Source: Streptomyces sp. RP5T (lineage in GTDB: Bacteria > Actinomycetota > Actinomycetes > Streptomycetales > Streptomycetaceae). From it: a stretch of 32,580 bases of DNA. The notes beneath the pieces were generated by a model that had not been told where the DNA came from, did not search any database, and saw nothing but the letters and a program-made list of their open reading frames with translations. The translations under genes and the position numbers were made by a program. Positions 24,848-32,447 of this stretch are shown piece by piece; the first letter of the stretch is position 1; every line of letters begins with the position of its first letter. The stretch lies in the NCBI RefSeq assembly GCF_003933965.1, contig NZ_RSAJ01000029.1, positions 1 to 32,580 of the forward strand, read 5' to 3'.

Positions 24848-25656
24848 GAGCGGATCTCCTGGGTGCAGCACTTGATGCCGCCGCCGGCCTTGTGGAGCTC
24901 GGAGAGGTCGACGGGGACGGGGACATAGCCGTGGTCGTCGAGGCGCAGGGCGAGGGCCTCGGCCTGCGGGGCGATGAAGACGTGCCGGCCGTCGGACACG
25001 GAGTTCAGACCGAACGCCATCGCGTCGTCGCGGGTCGCGAGCACCGCGTCCGGGTACAACTGGGCGAGTACCTCGCGGCTGCCCGGTGAAAAGGCCTCCG
25101 GGTAGTAGGCGATGTTGTCGTCGTCGAGCACGAACAGCGCGGTGTCCAGGTGGTAGAAGTGCGGGTCCACCAGCGTCAGGCTGATCACCGGGTGCCCGAA
25201 GAACTCCTGCACCTCGCGGTGCGCCTCCCGGGTCGTGCGGAACCCGGTGCCGGCCAGCACGTACCGGCCCGTCCAGACGAGGTCGCCCTCGCCCTCGCAG
25301 ACCGCCTGGGGGCGCCGGACGTCGAAGCCCGCCTTCTTGAACCACAGGTCGTAGTGCGTGGACTCCGGGCGCCGCTCCGGCGCGTGGAAGAGGGAGCCGA
25401 AGACCCGGCCGCCGACGACGACCGCCGAGTTCGCGGCGAAGACCATGTCCGGCAGGCCGGGGACCGGCTCCACGGCGTCGACGCTGTGACCGTGGGTCTC
25501 GTAGGCGCGGATCAGGGTCCGCCACTGCTCCTGCGCCAGGTCCACGTCGACATGGGTGTCGGGATGCATCCAGGGATTGATCGCGTACTGCACGGCGAAG
25601 TGTCTGGGTTCGCAGACGAGGAAACGCCGTCGGCGCTGCACACGGGAGTAGGACAC
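24844..25656 (-). CDS. Amidinotransferase-fold hydrolase: DDAH-like, possibly arginine dihydrolase
   Basis: A 270-aa guanidino-modifying enzyme of the pentein fold. Visible: CEPRHFAVQYAINPWM (15-30), PDMVFAANSAVVV with Asn76, VCEGEGDLVWTGRYVLAGTGFR with acidic residues at 121-125, the catalytic His in DPHFYHLDTALF (His169), and the nucleophile Cys in the C-terminal GGGIKCCTQEIR (Cys263 or 264). Such proteins are usually labelled dimethylargininase. The VFAANSA form, with Asn where deiminases and DDAH carry an acidic residue, and the overlap with rocD suggest that ornithine may be the product (see findings). The GTG at 25656 is chosen for its GGAGGA site 9 nt upstream; the frame stays open to 25704. 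First gene of the rocD operon. Confidence 0.88.
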   Translation of the reverse strand: MSYSRVQRRRRFLVCEPRHFAVQYAINPWMHPDTHVDVDLAQEQWRTLIRAYETHGHSVDAVEPVPGLPDMVFAANSAVVVGGRVFGSLFHAPERRPESTHYDLWFKKAGFDVRRPQAVCEGEGDLVWTGRYVLAGTGFRTTREAHREVQEFFGHPVISLTLVDPHFYHLDTALFVLDDDNIAYYPEAFSPGSREVLAQLYPDAVLATRDDAMAFGLNSVSDGRHVFIAPQAEALALRLDDHGYVPVPVDLSELHKAGGGIKCCTQEIRS

Positions 25657-25702
25657 AGAGGGGTTCCTCCGCTTCCAGCGGTGTCTACTGAGGGTTGACA
25701 CC

Positions 25703-25732
25703 ACGGTAGGAAGTGACGGGCAGGCCCGACAA
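25703..25732 (-). promoter_or_regulatory. Predicted promoter of the arginine hydrolase-rocD operon
   Basis: On the minus strand TTGTCG (25727-25732) and TACCGT (25703-25708) are 18 bp apart. The start would be near 25696, giving a leader of about 40 nt before the GTG at 25656. Consensus-based only. Confidence 0.4.
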
Positions 25733-25737
25733 GGAAC

Positions 25738-25775
25738 AAGAATTGCGTGTCTGCGCAGGAATGCTGCGAATTCTT
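25738..25775. promoter_or_regulatory. AT-rich inverted repeat, candidate Lrp/AsnC site
   Basis: AAGAATT (25738-25744) and AATTCTT (25769-25775) are perfect complements, both flanked by GC on the inner side, with a 24-bp spacer. The site lies directly upstream of the predicted operon promoter and downstream of the Lrp gene. Such A+T-rich arms are rare in this genome and fit binding by an octameric Lrp-type regulator. Confidence 0.5.
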
Positions 25776-25807
25776 CCGGTGAAACGCACGCCTGCTGCGT
25801 TTATCCG

Positions 25808-26296
25808 CTACGCCTCCGGTGCCGGCTGACTCGCCCCCGCCTCCGGGCTCTCCGGGATGAGGTGGGACAGCACCATCACACTGATCGTCTTGCGGATGAA
25901 CGGCTCCACGCGGATGCGCTCCAGCACCTCCTCGAAGTGCTCCACGTCCCGCGCCCGCACGTGCAGCAGCGCGTCCGCGCCCCCGGTCACCGTCATCGCC
26001 GCGGTGATCTCCGGATGGTTGCGGACCACCTCCGCGAGCCGCCGCGGCGGGGCCGCGCCCTCGCAGTACACCTCGACGTACGCCTCCGTGCGCCAGCCCA
26101 GCGCCGACGGCTCGACCGTGGCCGTGAACCCGGTGATCACCCCGGTCTCCCGCAGCCGGTCCACGCGCCGCTTCACCGCCGTGGCGGACAGCCCGATCGC
26201 CGAACCGATCTCCGCGAAGGACGTCCGCGCGTTCGCCATCAGCGCGGTGATGATCTTCCGGTCCAGCTCGTCGAACGCGACGGTCCTGCTGTTCAT
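25808..26296 (-). CDS. Lrp/AsnC-family regulator
   Basis: A 162-aa regulator. The N-terminal AsnC-type HTH is clear (FDELDRKIITALMANARTSFAEIGSAIGLSATAVKRRVDRL, about residues 8-50; GVITGFTATVEPSALGW links to the next domain). The C-terminal RAM/ACT-like domain (about 70-145) includes AYVEVYCEG, VTGGADALLHVRARDVEHFEEVLERI and VEPFIRKTISVMVLSHLI. It likely senses arginine, ornithine or another amino acid and controls the arginine hydrolase-rocD operon, which follows in the same direction after 151 bp. ATG at 26296. It is divergent from the LytTR gene; their 78-bp gap holds both promoters. Confidence 0.93.
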   Translation of the reverse strand: MNSRTVAFDELDRKIITALMANARTSFAEIGSAIGLSATAVKRRVDRLRETGVITGFTATVEPSALGWRTEAYVEVYCEGAAPPRRLAEVVRNHPEITAAMTVTGGADALLHVRARDVEHFEEVLERIRVEPFIRKTISVMVLSHLIPESPEAGASQPAPEA

Positions 26297-26374
26297 GCCC
26301 GCACTGTATCCAGCGGGGGCGTCCGCACCGGCGCACGTGTCCAGTCGTACGAATTGCTCCTACACTCCGGGTTC

Positions 26375-27124
26375 ATGCTGCGCGCCCTGGCTGTCGACGA
26401 CGAACGCCCCTCGCTGGAGGAACTCCTCTACCTCCTGAACACCGACCCCCGGATCGGCAGTGTGGAGGGCGCCGGTGACGCCACCGAGGCGCTGCGGCGC
26501 ATCAACCGCGCGCTGGAGTCCGGGCCGCACGGACCCGAGGCGATCGACGTCGTCTTCCTCGACATCAACATGCCCGGCCTCGACGGCCTCGACCTCGCCC
26601 GGCTGCTCACCGGCTTCGCCAAACCGCCCCTCGTCGTGTTCGTCACCGCCCACGAGGACTTCGCCGTCCAGGCCTTCGACCTCAAGGCCGTCGACTACGT
26701 CCTCAAACCGGTCCGCAAGGAACGCCTCGCGGAAGCCGTCCGCCGCGCCGCCGAACGCCTCGACGCCGCGCCCCGCATCCCCGTGCACGAACCCGACCCC
26801 GACCACATACCCGTCGAACTCGGCGGAGTGACCCGGTTCGTGGCCGTCGACGACATCACCCACGTCGAGGCCCAGGGCGACTACGCCCGCCTCCACACCG
26901 ACAAGGGCAGCCACCTCGTCCGCATCCCGCTGTCCACCCTGGAGGAGCGCTGGCGCTCGCGCGGGTTCGTCCGCATCCACCGCCGCCACCTCGTCGCCCT
27001 GCGCCACGTCGGCGAACTCCGCCTGGACGCCGGCACGGTGAGCGTCCTGGTCGGCGGCGAGGAGCTCCAGGTCAGCCGCCGCCACACGCGCGAACTGCGG
27101 GACCTGCTGATGAGGAGGCCGTAG
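26375..27124 (+). CDS. LytTR-family response regulator
   Basis: A 249-aa two-component regulator: receiver domain (about 1-120) with acidic pocket VDDERP, phospho-acceptor Asp in VVFLDINMPGLDGLDLA, Thr in VFVTAH and Lys in DYVLKPVRKERL, then a LytTR DNA-binding domain (about 140-245: DDITHVEAQGDYARLHTDKGSHLVRIPLSTLEERW, FVRIHRRHLVAL). Its partner is surely the LytS-type kinase three genes downstream. ATG at 26375 has no ribosome site; TACACT at 26361-26366 as -10 would start transcription within a few bases of the ATG, so translation may be leaderless or nearly so. The next gene follows after 2 bp. By analogy with BtsSR/YpdAB of E. coli, it may control the adjacent transporter. Confidence 0.95.
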   Translation: MLRALAVDDERPSLEELLYLLNTDPRIGSVEGAGDATEALRRINRALESGPHGPEAIDVVFLDINMPGLDGLDLARLLTGFAKPPLVVFVTAHEDFAVQAFDLKAVDYVLKPVRKERLAEAVRRAAERLDAAPRIPVHEPDPDHIPVELGGVTRFVAVDDITHVEAQGDYARLHTDKGSHLVRIPLSTLEERWRSRGFVRIHRRHLVALRHVGELRLDAGTVSVLVGGEELQVSRRHTRELRDLLMRRP

Positions 27125-27126
27125 CC

Positions 27127-27486
27127 GTGCCCCAGGACCCCACCGAGCGGCGCGTCGTCGTCACCGGCCCGCCCCGGCGCGGCCGCCCCGCCTCCGGCTA
27201 CTACCGGCCGCGCACCGAGATCGACGAGCAGACCACCCTCGGCCACACCTACGTCCGCTCCCTCATGCGCACCCAACTGCGCGCCGCCCTCGCCGTGTTC
27301 GCCTTCCTCGGCCTGCTCATCGGCCCGCTCCCGCTGCTCTTCGCGGCCATGCCCGACGCCCACCGCCTCGAATGGGGCGTCCTCGGCTTCGGCCTGTACG
27401 TCCCGATGGTCCTGCTGGCCCGCTGGTACGTCCGCCGCGCGGAACGCAACGAACGGGACTTCGTGCGGCTGGTCGAGGACCGATGA
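27127..27486 (+). CDS. DUF485-like small membrane protein
   Basis: A 119-aa protein with a basic cytoplasmic N-terminus (about 45 residues, PPRRGRPASGYYRPRTEID) and two membrane segments (about 52-75 and 83-100), ending in a charged RRAERNERDFVRLVEDR. Size, topology and position immediately before an ActP-type symporter match the DUF485 proteins encoded with acetate permeases, whose exact role is unknown. The GTG at 27127 has AGGAGG 9 nt upstream. Its stop overlaps the symporter start (ATGA), so the two are made together. DUF485 assignment is by context plus topology rather than a clear motif. Confidence 0.8.
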   Translation: MPQDPTERRVVVTGPPRRGRPASGYYRPRTEIDEQTTLGHTYVRSLMRTQLRAALAVFAFLGLLIGPLPLLFAAMPDAHRLEWGVLGFGLYVPMVLLARWYVRRAERNERDFVRLVEDR

Positions 27487-29195
27487 ACTCCGGCTACTCC
27501 GTCCCCGCGGTCGCCCTGGTCGTCGTCGCCACCGTCCTCGTCGGCGCCTTCGGCCTGCGCATCTCCCGCACCACCTCCGACTTCTACGTCGCCTCCCGCA
27601 CCGTCGGTCCCCGCCTCAACGCGGCCGCCATCAGCGGCGAGTACCTCTCCGCCGCCTCCTTCCTCGGCATCGCGGGCCTGGTCCTCGTCCAGGGCCCCGA
27701 CATGCTCTGGTACCCGGTCGGCTACACGGCGGGCTATCTCGTCCTGCTCCTGTTCGTCGCCGCCCCGCTGCGCCGCTCCGGCGCCTACACCCTCCCCGAC
27801 TTCGCCGAGGCCCGGCTCGCCTCGCAGGCCGTCAGGCGGCTCGCGGGCGCCTTCGTCGTCGGCGTCGGCTGGCTCTACCTGCTGCCCCAACTCCAGGGCG
27901 CCGGACTGACGCTGACCGTGCTCACCGGGGCGCCCCCGTGGCTCGGCGGAGTGATCGTCGCGGTCGTCGTGGTCGCCACCGTCGCCGCGGGCGGCATGCG
28001 CAGCATCACCTTCGTGCAGGCCTTCCAGTACTGGCTCAAGCTCACCGCCCTGCTCGTCCCCGCCCTCTTCCTCATCCTCGCCTGGCAGGGCGACGGCGCC
28101 CCCAGCAACGCCTTCGAGGAACCCGCCGCCTTCCGTGAACAGCGGGTGGTCCGCGTCGACTCCACCCTCGACCTCAGGCTGGAGCGCCCCCTGACCGTCA
28201 CCGTCACCGGCACGGTCGACGGCCGCCGGCACGACGACCGCAAACTCGAACTGCCCACCGGCACCCACCACATCGAACGGGGCACCCGCCTCACCTTCGC
28301 CGGCGGCACCACGGTCCCCGCCGCCGACCGCGGCACCAGCGACGGCATGTCGACCTCCCTGGCCGCGGGCCGCGAGGAACGGCCCCTGTACGCCACCTAC
28401 GGGCTGATCCTCGCCACCTTCCTCGGCACCATGGGCCTGCCGCACGTCGTCGTCCGCTTCTACACCAGCCCGCACGGCGTCGCCGCCCGTCGCACCACGG
28501 TCGCCGTCCTCGGCCTGATCGGCTGCTTCTACCTCCTGCCCCCGGTCTACGGCGCCCTCGGCCGCCTGTACGCCCCCGAACTCACCCTCACCGGGGACGC
28601 CGACGCGGCCGTCCTGCTGCTCCCCGAGCGCATGATCGGCGGCCTCGGCGGCGACCTGCTGGGCGCGCTGGTGGCGGGCGGCGCCTTCGCGGCCTTCCTG
28701 TCCACGGCCTCCGGGCTCACCATGGCCGTGGCGGGCGTGCTCACCCAGGACGTCCTGCCCTCCCGCGGCGTACGGCACTTCCGGCTCGGCACGCTCCTCG
28801 CGATGTGCGCCCCGCTCGCCGCGAGCGTCCTGGTCGGCAGCCTGCCCGTCGCCGACGCGGTGGGGCTCGCCTTCGCCGTCTCCGCCTCCTCGTTCTGCCC
28901 GCTGCTCGTGCTCGGCATCTGGTGGCGGCGGCTGACCCCGCCCGGCGCCGCCGCGGGCATGCTGGTCGGCGGCGGCTCGGCGTTCGTCGCCGTGGCCGCG
29001 ACCATGGCGGGCCTCCCGGCGACGGGAACGCCGCACTCCCTGCTCGCCTGGCCCGCGCTCTGGTCGGTGCCGCTCGGCTTCCTCACCATGGTGCTGGTCT
29101 CCCTGGCCACCGCGGCCCGGGTACCGGCGGGCACGGCGGCGATCCTGGCCCGCTTCCACCTGCCCGAGGAGCTCAGGGCGGAGGTGAAGGCGTGA
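27483..29195 (+). CDS. Solute:sodium symporter, acetate/pyruvate type (ActP/MctC-like)
   Basis: A 570-aa SSS-family secondary transporter for short monocarboxylates such as acetate or pyruvate, driven by Na+ or H+. About 13 membrane segments; signature stretches are TTSDFYVASRTVGPRLNAAAISGEYLSAASFLGIAGLV, GYLVLLLFVAAPLRRSGAYTLPDFAEARL, YATYGLILATFLGTMGLPHVVVRFYTSPHG and GGAFAAFLSTASGLTMAVAGVLTQDV. An insertion of about 90 mostly polar residues (about 205-300, including LERPLTVTVTGTVDGRRHDD) lies between two membrane segments and should form an external beta-rich domain. The ATG at 27483 overlaps the previous stop; the stop overlaps the kinase GTG. Substrate is inferred from family only. Confidence 0.92.
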   Translation: MNSGYSVPAVALVVVATVLVGAFGLRISRTTSDFYVASRTVGPRLNAAAISGEYLSAASFLGIAGLVLVQGPDMLWYPVGYTAGYLVLLLFVAAPLRRSGAYTLPDFAEARLASQAVRRLAGAFVVGVGWLYLLPQLQGAGLTLTVLTGAPPWLGGVIVAVVVVATVAAGGMRSITFVQAFQYWLKLTALLVPALFLILAWQGDGAPSNAFEEPAAFREQRVVRVDSTLDLRLERPLTVTVTGTVDGRRHDDRKLELPTGTHHIERGTRLTFAGGTTVPAADRGTSDGMSTSLAAGREERPLYATYGLILATFLGTMGLPHVVVRFYTSPHGVAARRTTVAVLGLIGCFYLLPPVYGALGRLYAPELTLTGDADAAVLLLPERMIGGLGGDLLGALVAGGAFAAFLSTASGLTMAVAGVLTQDVLPSRGVRHFRLGTLLAMCAPLAASVLVGSLPVADAVGLAFAVSASSFCPLLVLGIWWRRLTPPGAAAGMLVGGGSAFVAVAATMAGLPATGTPHSLLAWPALWSVPLGFLTMVLVSLATAARVPAGTAAILARFHLPEELRAEVKA

Positions 29196-30397
29196 GCGGC
29201 TTCCTGGCCGGCCTGTGCGTGGCGATCCTCCCGCTGCTCGCCGCCGGCTTCTGGCTGGGCCGGCGCACGGCCCGCCCGCAGAACCTCGGCGGCCTCGGCA
29301 CCCCCGTCGAGCACGCCACCTTCGAGACCCTGCACACCGCCTCCCTGGCCGCGCCCCCGCTGCGGGCCGGGCTGACGGAGGAGACCGCCCGCAAGTCGGC
29401 CCGCAGACTGCGCTCGCTGCTCGGCACGGACGCGCTGTGCCTCACCGATCAGAAACAGGTCCTGGTGTGGGACGGCGTGGGCAGCCACCACCGCACCGAG
29501 ATCATGGAACGCCTCGCCGGCCCGCTGGAGACCGGCCGCGGCGAGGCCTTCCCGCTCACCTGCGCCGCCCCCGACTGCCCGGTCCGCTGGGCGGTCGTCA
29601 CCCCGCTCACCGTCGACGACCGCGTCCACGGCGCCCTGGTCGCCTGCGCGCCCCGCGAGTCCGCCGTCCTGGTCCGCGCGGCCGGGGAGGTCGCCCGCTG
29701 GGTGAGCGTCCAGCTGGAGCTGGCGGACCTGGACCAGTCACGGACCCGCCTGATCGAGGCCGAGATCAAGGCGCTCCGGGCCCAGATCTCCCCGCACTTC
29801 ATCTTCAACTCGCTCGCGGTGATCGCCTCGTTCGTCCGCACCGACCCCGAGCGCGCCCGCGAACTCCTCCTCGAATTCGCCGACTTCACCCGCTACTCGT
29901 TCCGCAGACACGGCGACTTCACCACCCTCGCCGACGAACTCCACGCCATCGACCACTACTTGGCCCTCGTCCGGGCACGCTTCGGCGACCGCCTCGCCGT
30001 CACCCTCCAGATCGCCCCCGAGGTGCTGCCGGTCGCGCTGCCCTTCCTGTGCCTGCAGCCGCTCGTCGAGAACGCCATCAAACACGGCCTGGAGGGCAAG
30101 ACCGAGAAGTGCCACCTGCAGATCACCGCCCAGGACGCCGGCGCCGAGGCCCTCGTCGTCATCGAGGACGACGGTGCCGGAATGGACCCGGTCCTGCTCC
30201 GCCGCATCCTCGCGGGCGAGGTCAGCCCCTCGGGCGGCATCGGCCTGTCCAACGTCGACGACCGGCTGCGCCAGGTGTACGGGGACTCCTACGGCCTGGT
30301 CATCGAGACCGCCGTCGGCGCGGGCATGAAGATCACCGCCCGGCTGCCCAAGTACCAGCCGGGCGTGCACTCGGCGGGCCGCCTCACGGGCGGCTGA
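29192..30397 (+). CDS. LytS-type sensor histidine kinase
   Basis: A 401-aa kinase: one N-terminal membrane segment (3-23), a GAF-like sensor domain (about 65-175), then the His_kinase domain with phospho-acceptor His in LRAQISPHFIFNSLAVIASFVR and the HATPase_c domain with N-box QPLVENAIKHGLEG, G1 DDGAGMDP and G2 GGIGLSNVDDRLRQVYG. It lacks the multi-span 5TM-LYT sensor of classical LytS, so the signal probably comes from inside the cell or through the transporter encoded next to it. GTG at 29192 overlaps the symporter stop by 4 bp (GTGA). It should phosphorylate the LytTR regulator encoded first in this operon. Confidence 0.94.
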   Translation: MSGFLAGLCVAILPLLAAGFWLGRRTARPQNLGGLGTPVEHATFETLHTASLAAPPLRAGLTEETARKSARRLRSLLGTDALCLTDQKQVLVWDGVGSHHRTEIMERLAGPLETGRGEAFPLTCAAPDCPVRWAVVTPLTVDDRVHGALVACAPRESAVLVRAAGEVARWVSVQLELADLDQSRTRLIEAEIKALRAQISPHFIFNSLAVIASFVRTDPERARELLLEFADFTRYSFRRHGDFTTLADELHAIDHYLALVRARFGDRLAVTLQIAPEVLPVALPFLCLQPLVENAIKHGLEGKTEKCHLQITAQDAGAEALVVIEDDGAGMDPVLLRRILAGEVSPSGGIGLSNVDDRLRQVYGDSYGLVIETAVGAGMKITARLPKYQPGVHSAGRLTGG

Positions 30398-30398
30398 A

Positions 30399-30572
30399 TC
30401 AGCCGCGGGTGGCCACCATGCCGAGGGTGATCAGGCCCAGCACGACCCAGCCGAACCACAGCCAGCCGTTGCTGCCGAGCGCCACCGTGTAGGCGGTCAC
30501 CGCGACGAGAGCACCTACGGTGAGCACCCCCATCGTCCGGGTCGAGCCATCCGTGGAACCGGTACCGGGCAT
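30399..30572 (-). CDS. Small two-helix membrane protein
   Basis: A 57-aa protein with a short hydrophilic start (MPGTGSTDGSTRTM) and two hydrophobic segments, GVLTVGALVAVTAYTVAL and WLWFGWVVLGLITLGMVA. The ATG at 30572 has GAGGAGGG 7 nt upstream, and the gene follows the Ser/Thr kinase by 13 bp on the same strand, so it should be co-expressed. I do not recognise a family. It is shorter than the surrounding open frame suggests, and its stop lies 1 bp from the convergent kinase gene's stop. Confidence 0.75.
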   Translation of the reverse strand: MPGTGSTDGSTRTMGVLTVGALVAVTAYTVALGSNGWLWFGWVVLGLITLGMVATRG

Positions 30573-30585
30573 CGCAACACCCTCC

Positions 30586-32406
30586 TCAGGATTCGTCCCC
30601 CTCCATGGTGCCCCCGTTCTGCCTGCGCACGGTGCACACGACGAAATGAGTGCCGTTCTTCCACGGCCCCTCGCTGGTCCAGGAGCCCGCCGTGTACACG
30701 GACGGATCGAAGCCGTAGTCGCCCGGCGGCACGTCCCGCGCGCACGCCGCGTCCGACTCTGTGCGCGCCTCGGACAGCGTGACGTCGGGAGCCAGTCGGG
30801 TGAATCCGAGCACCTGCTCGTCGTAGGAGCCCGCGCAGGAGACCAGCCGGGCGTCCCGGTTGGTGCGTACGTCCAGGCAGTCCCGCCGCTGCATGGTCGC
30901 CGTGTCCGCGAACGCCGAGCCCCTCGCGCGCCGCGGGCCGATCGGCCCGTACACCGGCCCGTTCCCGCCCAGCACCAGACACGCGGTACGCCGTCCCGCC
31001 GCCTCGAACCCGGCATCGGCCGGCACCACGGCCTGGCTGCGGACGTCCGCGAGGCGGTCCCGGACCGCCCGCGTCCGCTCCTCGCACTCCGCCGCCCCCG
31101 TGCGCCGCGCCTCCTGCGCCGAGGCGGCCCCGGCGAACGCCATCACCTGGCCGTCCGGGGCGGTGCCGCAACCGGGGTCCAGCCGCAGTCGGGGCGTCCC
31201 GCGGAAACGCCGCGACCCCGGCCAGTCGGCGATCACGCAGTCGCCGTCCCGCAGCGCTCTCGTGAGCCCGACCGCCTCGCCGTACGGCTGCCGCGCGCCC
31301 TGCTGTCCGCCGCCGCCGTCCGACGAGCGGTCGGCCAGGGCGTACCAGACACCGCCCAGGGCCAGCAGCAGCCCGAGTCCGCCGGCGAGGACGGCCCGCA
31401 GGGCGTGCGAGCGCTCCCGGCGGTGGCTGGTCGGCGGCGACCCGTTCGGCGGAGGCCCAGGCGGCGGCGCCTGCTGCACGGCCGCCCACGGTGGCTGGGA
31501 ACCGATGTCGGTCCGCGTCCGGACGTACGGCTCGGCCTCGGGCGTCACGATCCGCGACAGCGCGGCCTCCGTCTGCGCCGCCGACAGCCGCTGCCCGGGG
31601 TCCTTCGCGAGCAGCGCCCGCAGCACGGGACCCAGCGCACCGGCGCGCACGGCGGGCCGGGGTTCCTCCATGACCACCGCGGTCACCTCGGCGAGGTGGG
31701 ACTCCCGCTCGAAGGGACCCACGCCCTCCACCGCGTGGTAGAGCGTGCAGCCCAGGGAGAACAGGTCGGCGGCCGGGGTGGGCGTGCCGCCCGTGGCCCG
31801 TTCCGGCGCCAGATAACCCGCCGTGCCCACCAGGACCGACGCCAGCGTGTACCGGGTCTCCCCGGCGTCCGGCTGCACGGAGATGCCGTAGTCGGTGAGC
31901 AGGACGCGCCCGTACGGCGATCCCGCGCGGTCCGGCGCCAGCAGGATGTTCGCCGGCTTCACGTCCCGGTGCATCACGCCCCGCCGGTGCCCGGCGGTCA
32001 GCGCGTCGAGCACGGCGAGGCCGATGCGGGCGCACTCCGCCGGGGCGAGCGGTCCGCGGGCTGCGACGAGGTCGCGCAGGTCCACGGCGTCCGCGACGTA
32101 CTCCATGACGATCCACGGCAGCCCCTCGTGCTCCAGCACGTCGTGCACGGTCACCACGTGCGGGTGGCCGCGTAGCCCCGCCGCGTGCCGGGCCTCGGCG
32201 CGGGCTCGTGCCACCCGGGCCTCCCGCTCGTGGTCCGCCTCCGCCGGGTCACGGAACACGATCTCCTTCAGCGTGACCTCGCAGGCGAGTCTCTGGTCGT
32301 GGGCGAGCCACACATGGCCCATGCCGCCGCTGCCGAGCGGCCACAGCAGCAGATACCGGCCGGCGATGACCCGGCCCGCTCCCGACGTCGGTGATCCTGA
32401 AGGCAT
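30586..32406 (-). CDS. Membrane Ser/Thr protein kinase (PknB-like) with Cys-rich outer domain
   Basis: A 606-aa Hanks-type kinase. Kinase domain about 13-285: GSGGMGHVWLAHD, Lys in VTLKEI, catalytic loop VMHRDVKPANILL, metal site LLTDYGISV (DYG rather than DFG), VGTAGYLAPER, and DLFSLGCTLYHAVEG. A Pro-rich linker (AVQQAPPPGPPPNGSPP) leads to one membrane segment (about 340-362: LRAVLAGGLGLLLALGGVWYAL). The remaining about 240 residues are outside the cell, carry no PASTA repeats, and contain eight Cys arranged as two similar four-Cys units ending TACLVLGG and VVCTVRR. ATG at 32406 with GGGGAG upstream. It likely senses an external or envelope signal; ligand unknown. Confidence 0.93.
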   Translation of the reverse strand: MPSGSPTSGAGRVIAGRYLLLWPLGSGGMGHVWLAHDQRLACEVTLKEIVFRDPAEADHEREARVARARAEARHAAGLRGHPHVVTVHDVLEHEGLPWIVMEYVADAVDLRDLVAARGPLAPAECARIGLAVLDALTAGHRRGVMHRDVKPANILLAPDRAGSPYGRVLLTDYGISVQPDAGETRYTLASVLVGTAGYLAPERATGGTPTPAADLFSLGCTLYHAVEGVGPFERESHLAEVTAVVMEEPRPAVRAGALGPVLRALLAKDPGQRLSAAQTEAALSRIVTPEAEPYVRTRTDIGSQPPWAAVQQAPPPGPPPNGSPPTSHRRERSHALRAVLAGGLGLLLALGGVWYALADRSSDGGGGQQGARQPYGEAVGLTRALRDGDCVIADWPGSRRFRGTPRLRLDPGCGTAPDGQVMAFAGAASAQEARRTGAAECEERTRAVRDRLADVRSQAVVPADAGFEAAGRRTACLVLGGNGPVYGPIGPRRARGSAFADTATMQRRDCLDVRTNRDARLVSCAGSYDEQVLGFTRLAPDVTLSEARTESDAACARDVPPGDYGFDPSVYTAGSWTSEGPWKNGTHFVVCTVRRQNGGTMEGDES

Positions 32407-32447
32407 CCGGTGACTCCCCGGGGTCTGCGGGTTCTGCGGGGCGCTAC

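Noticed and set aside
23627..25525. 632-codon frame extending rocD upstream
   Set aside because: The first 226 codons are an out-of-frame reading of the arginine hydrolase; RocD homology starts at 24847.
27249..29159. 636-codon minus-strand frame opposite the symporter
   Set aside because: Extremely Gly/Glu/Asp-rich shadow of membrane-helix codons.
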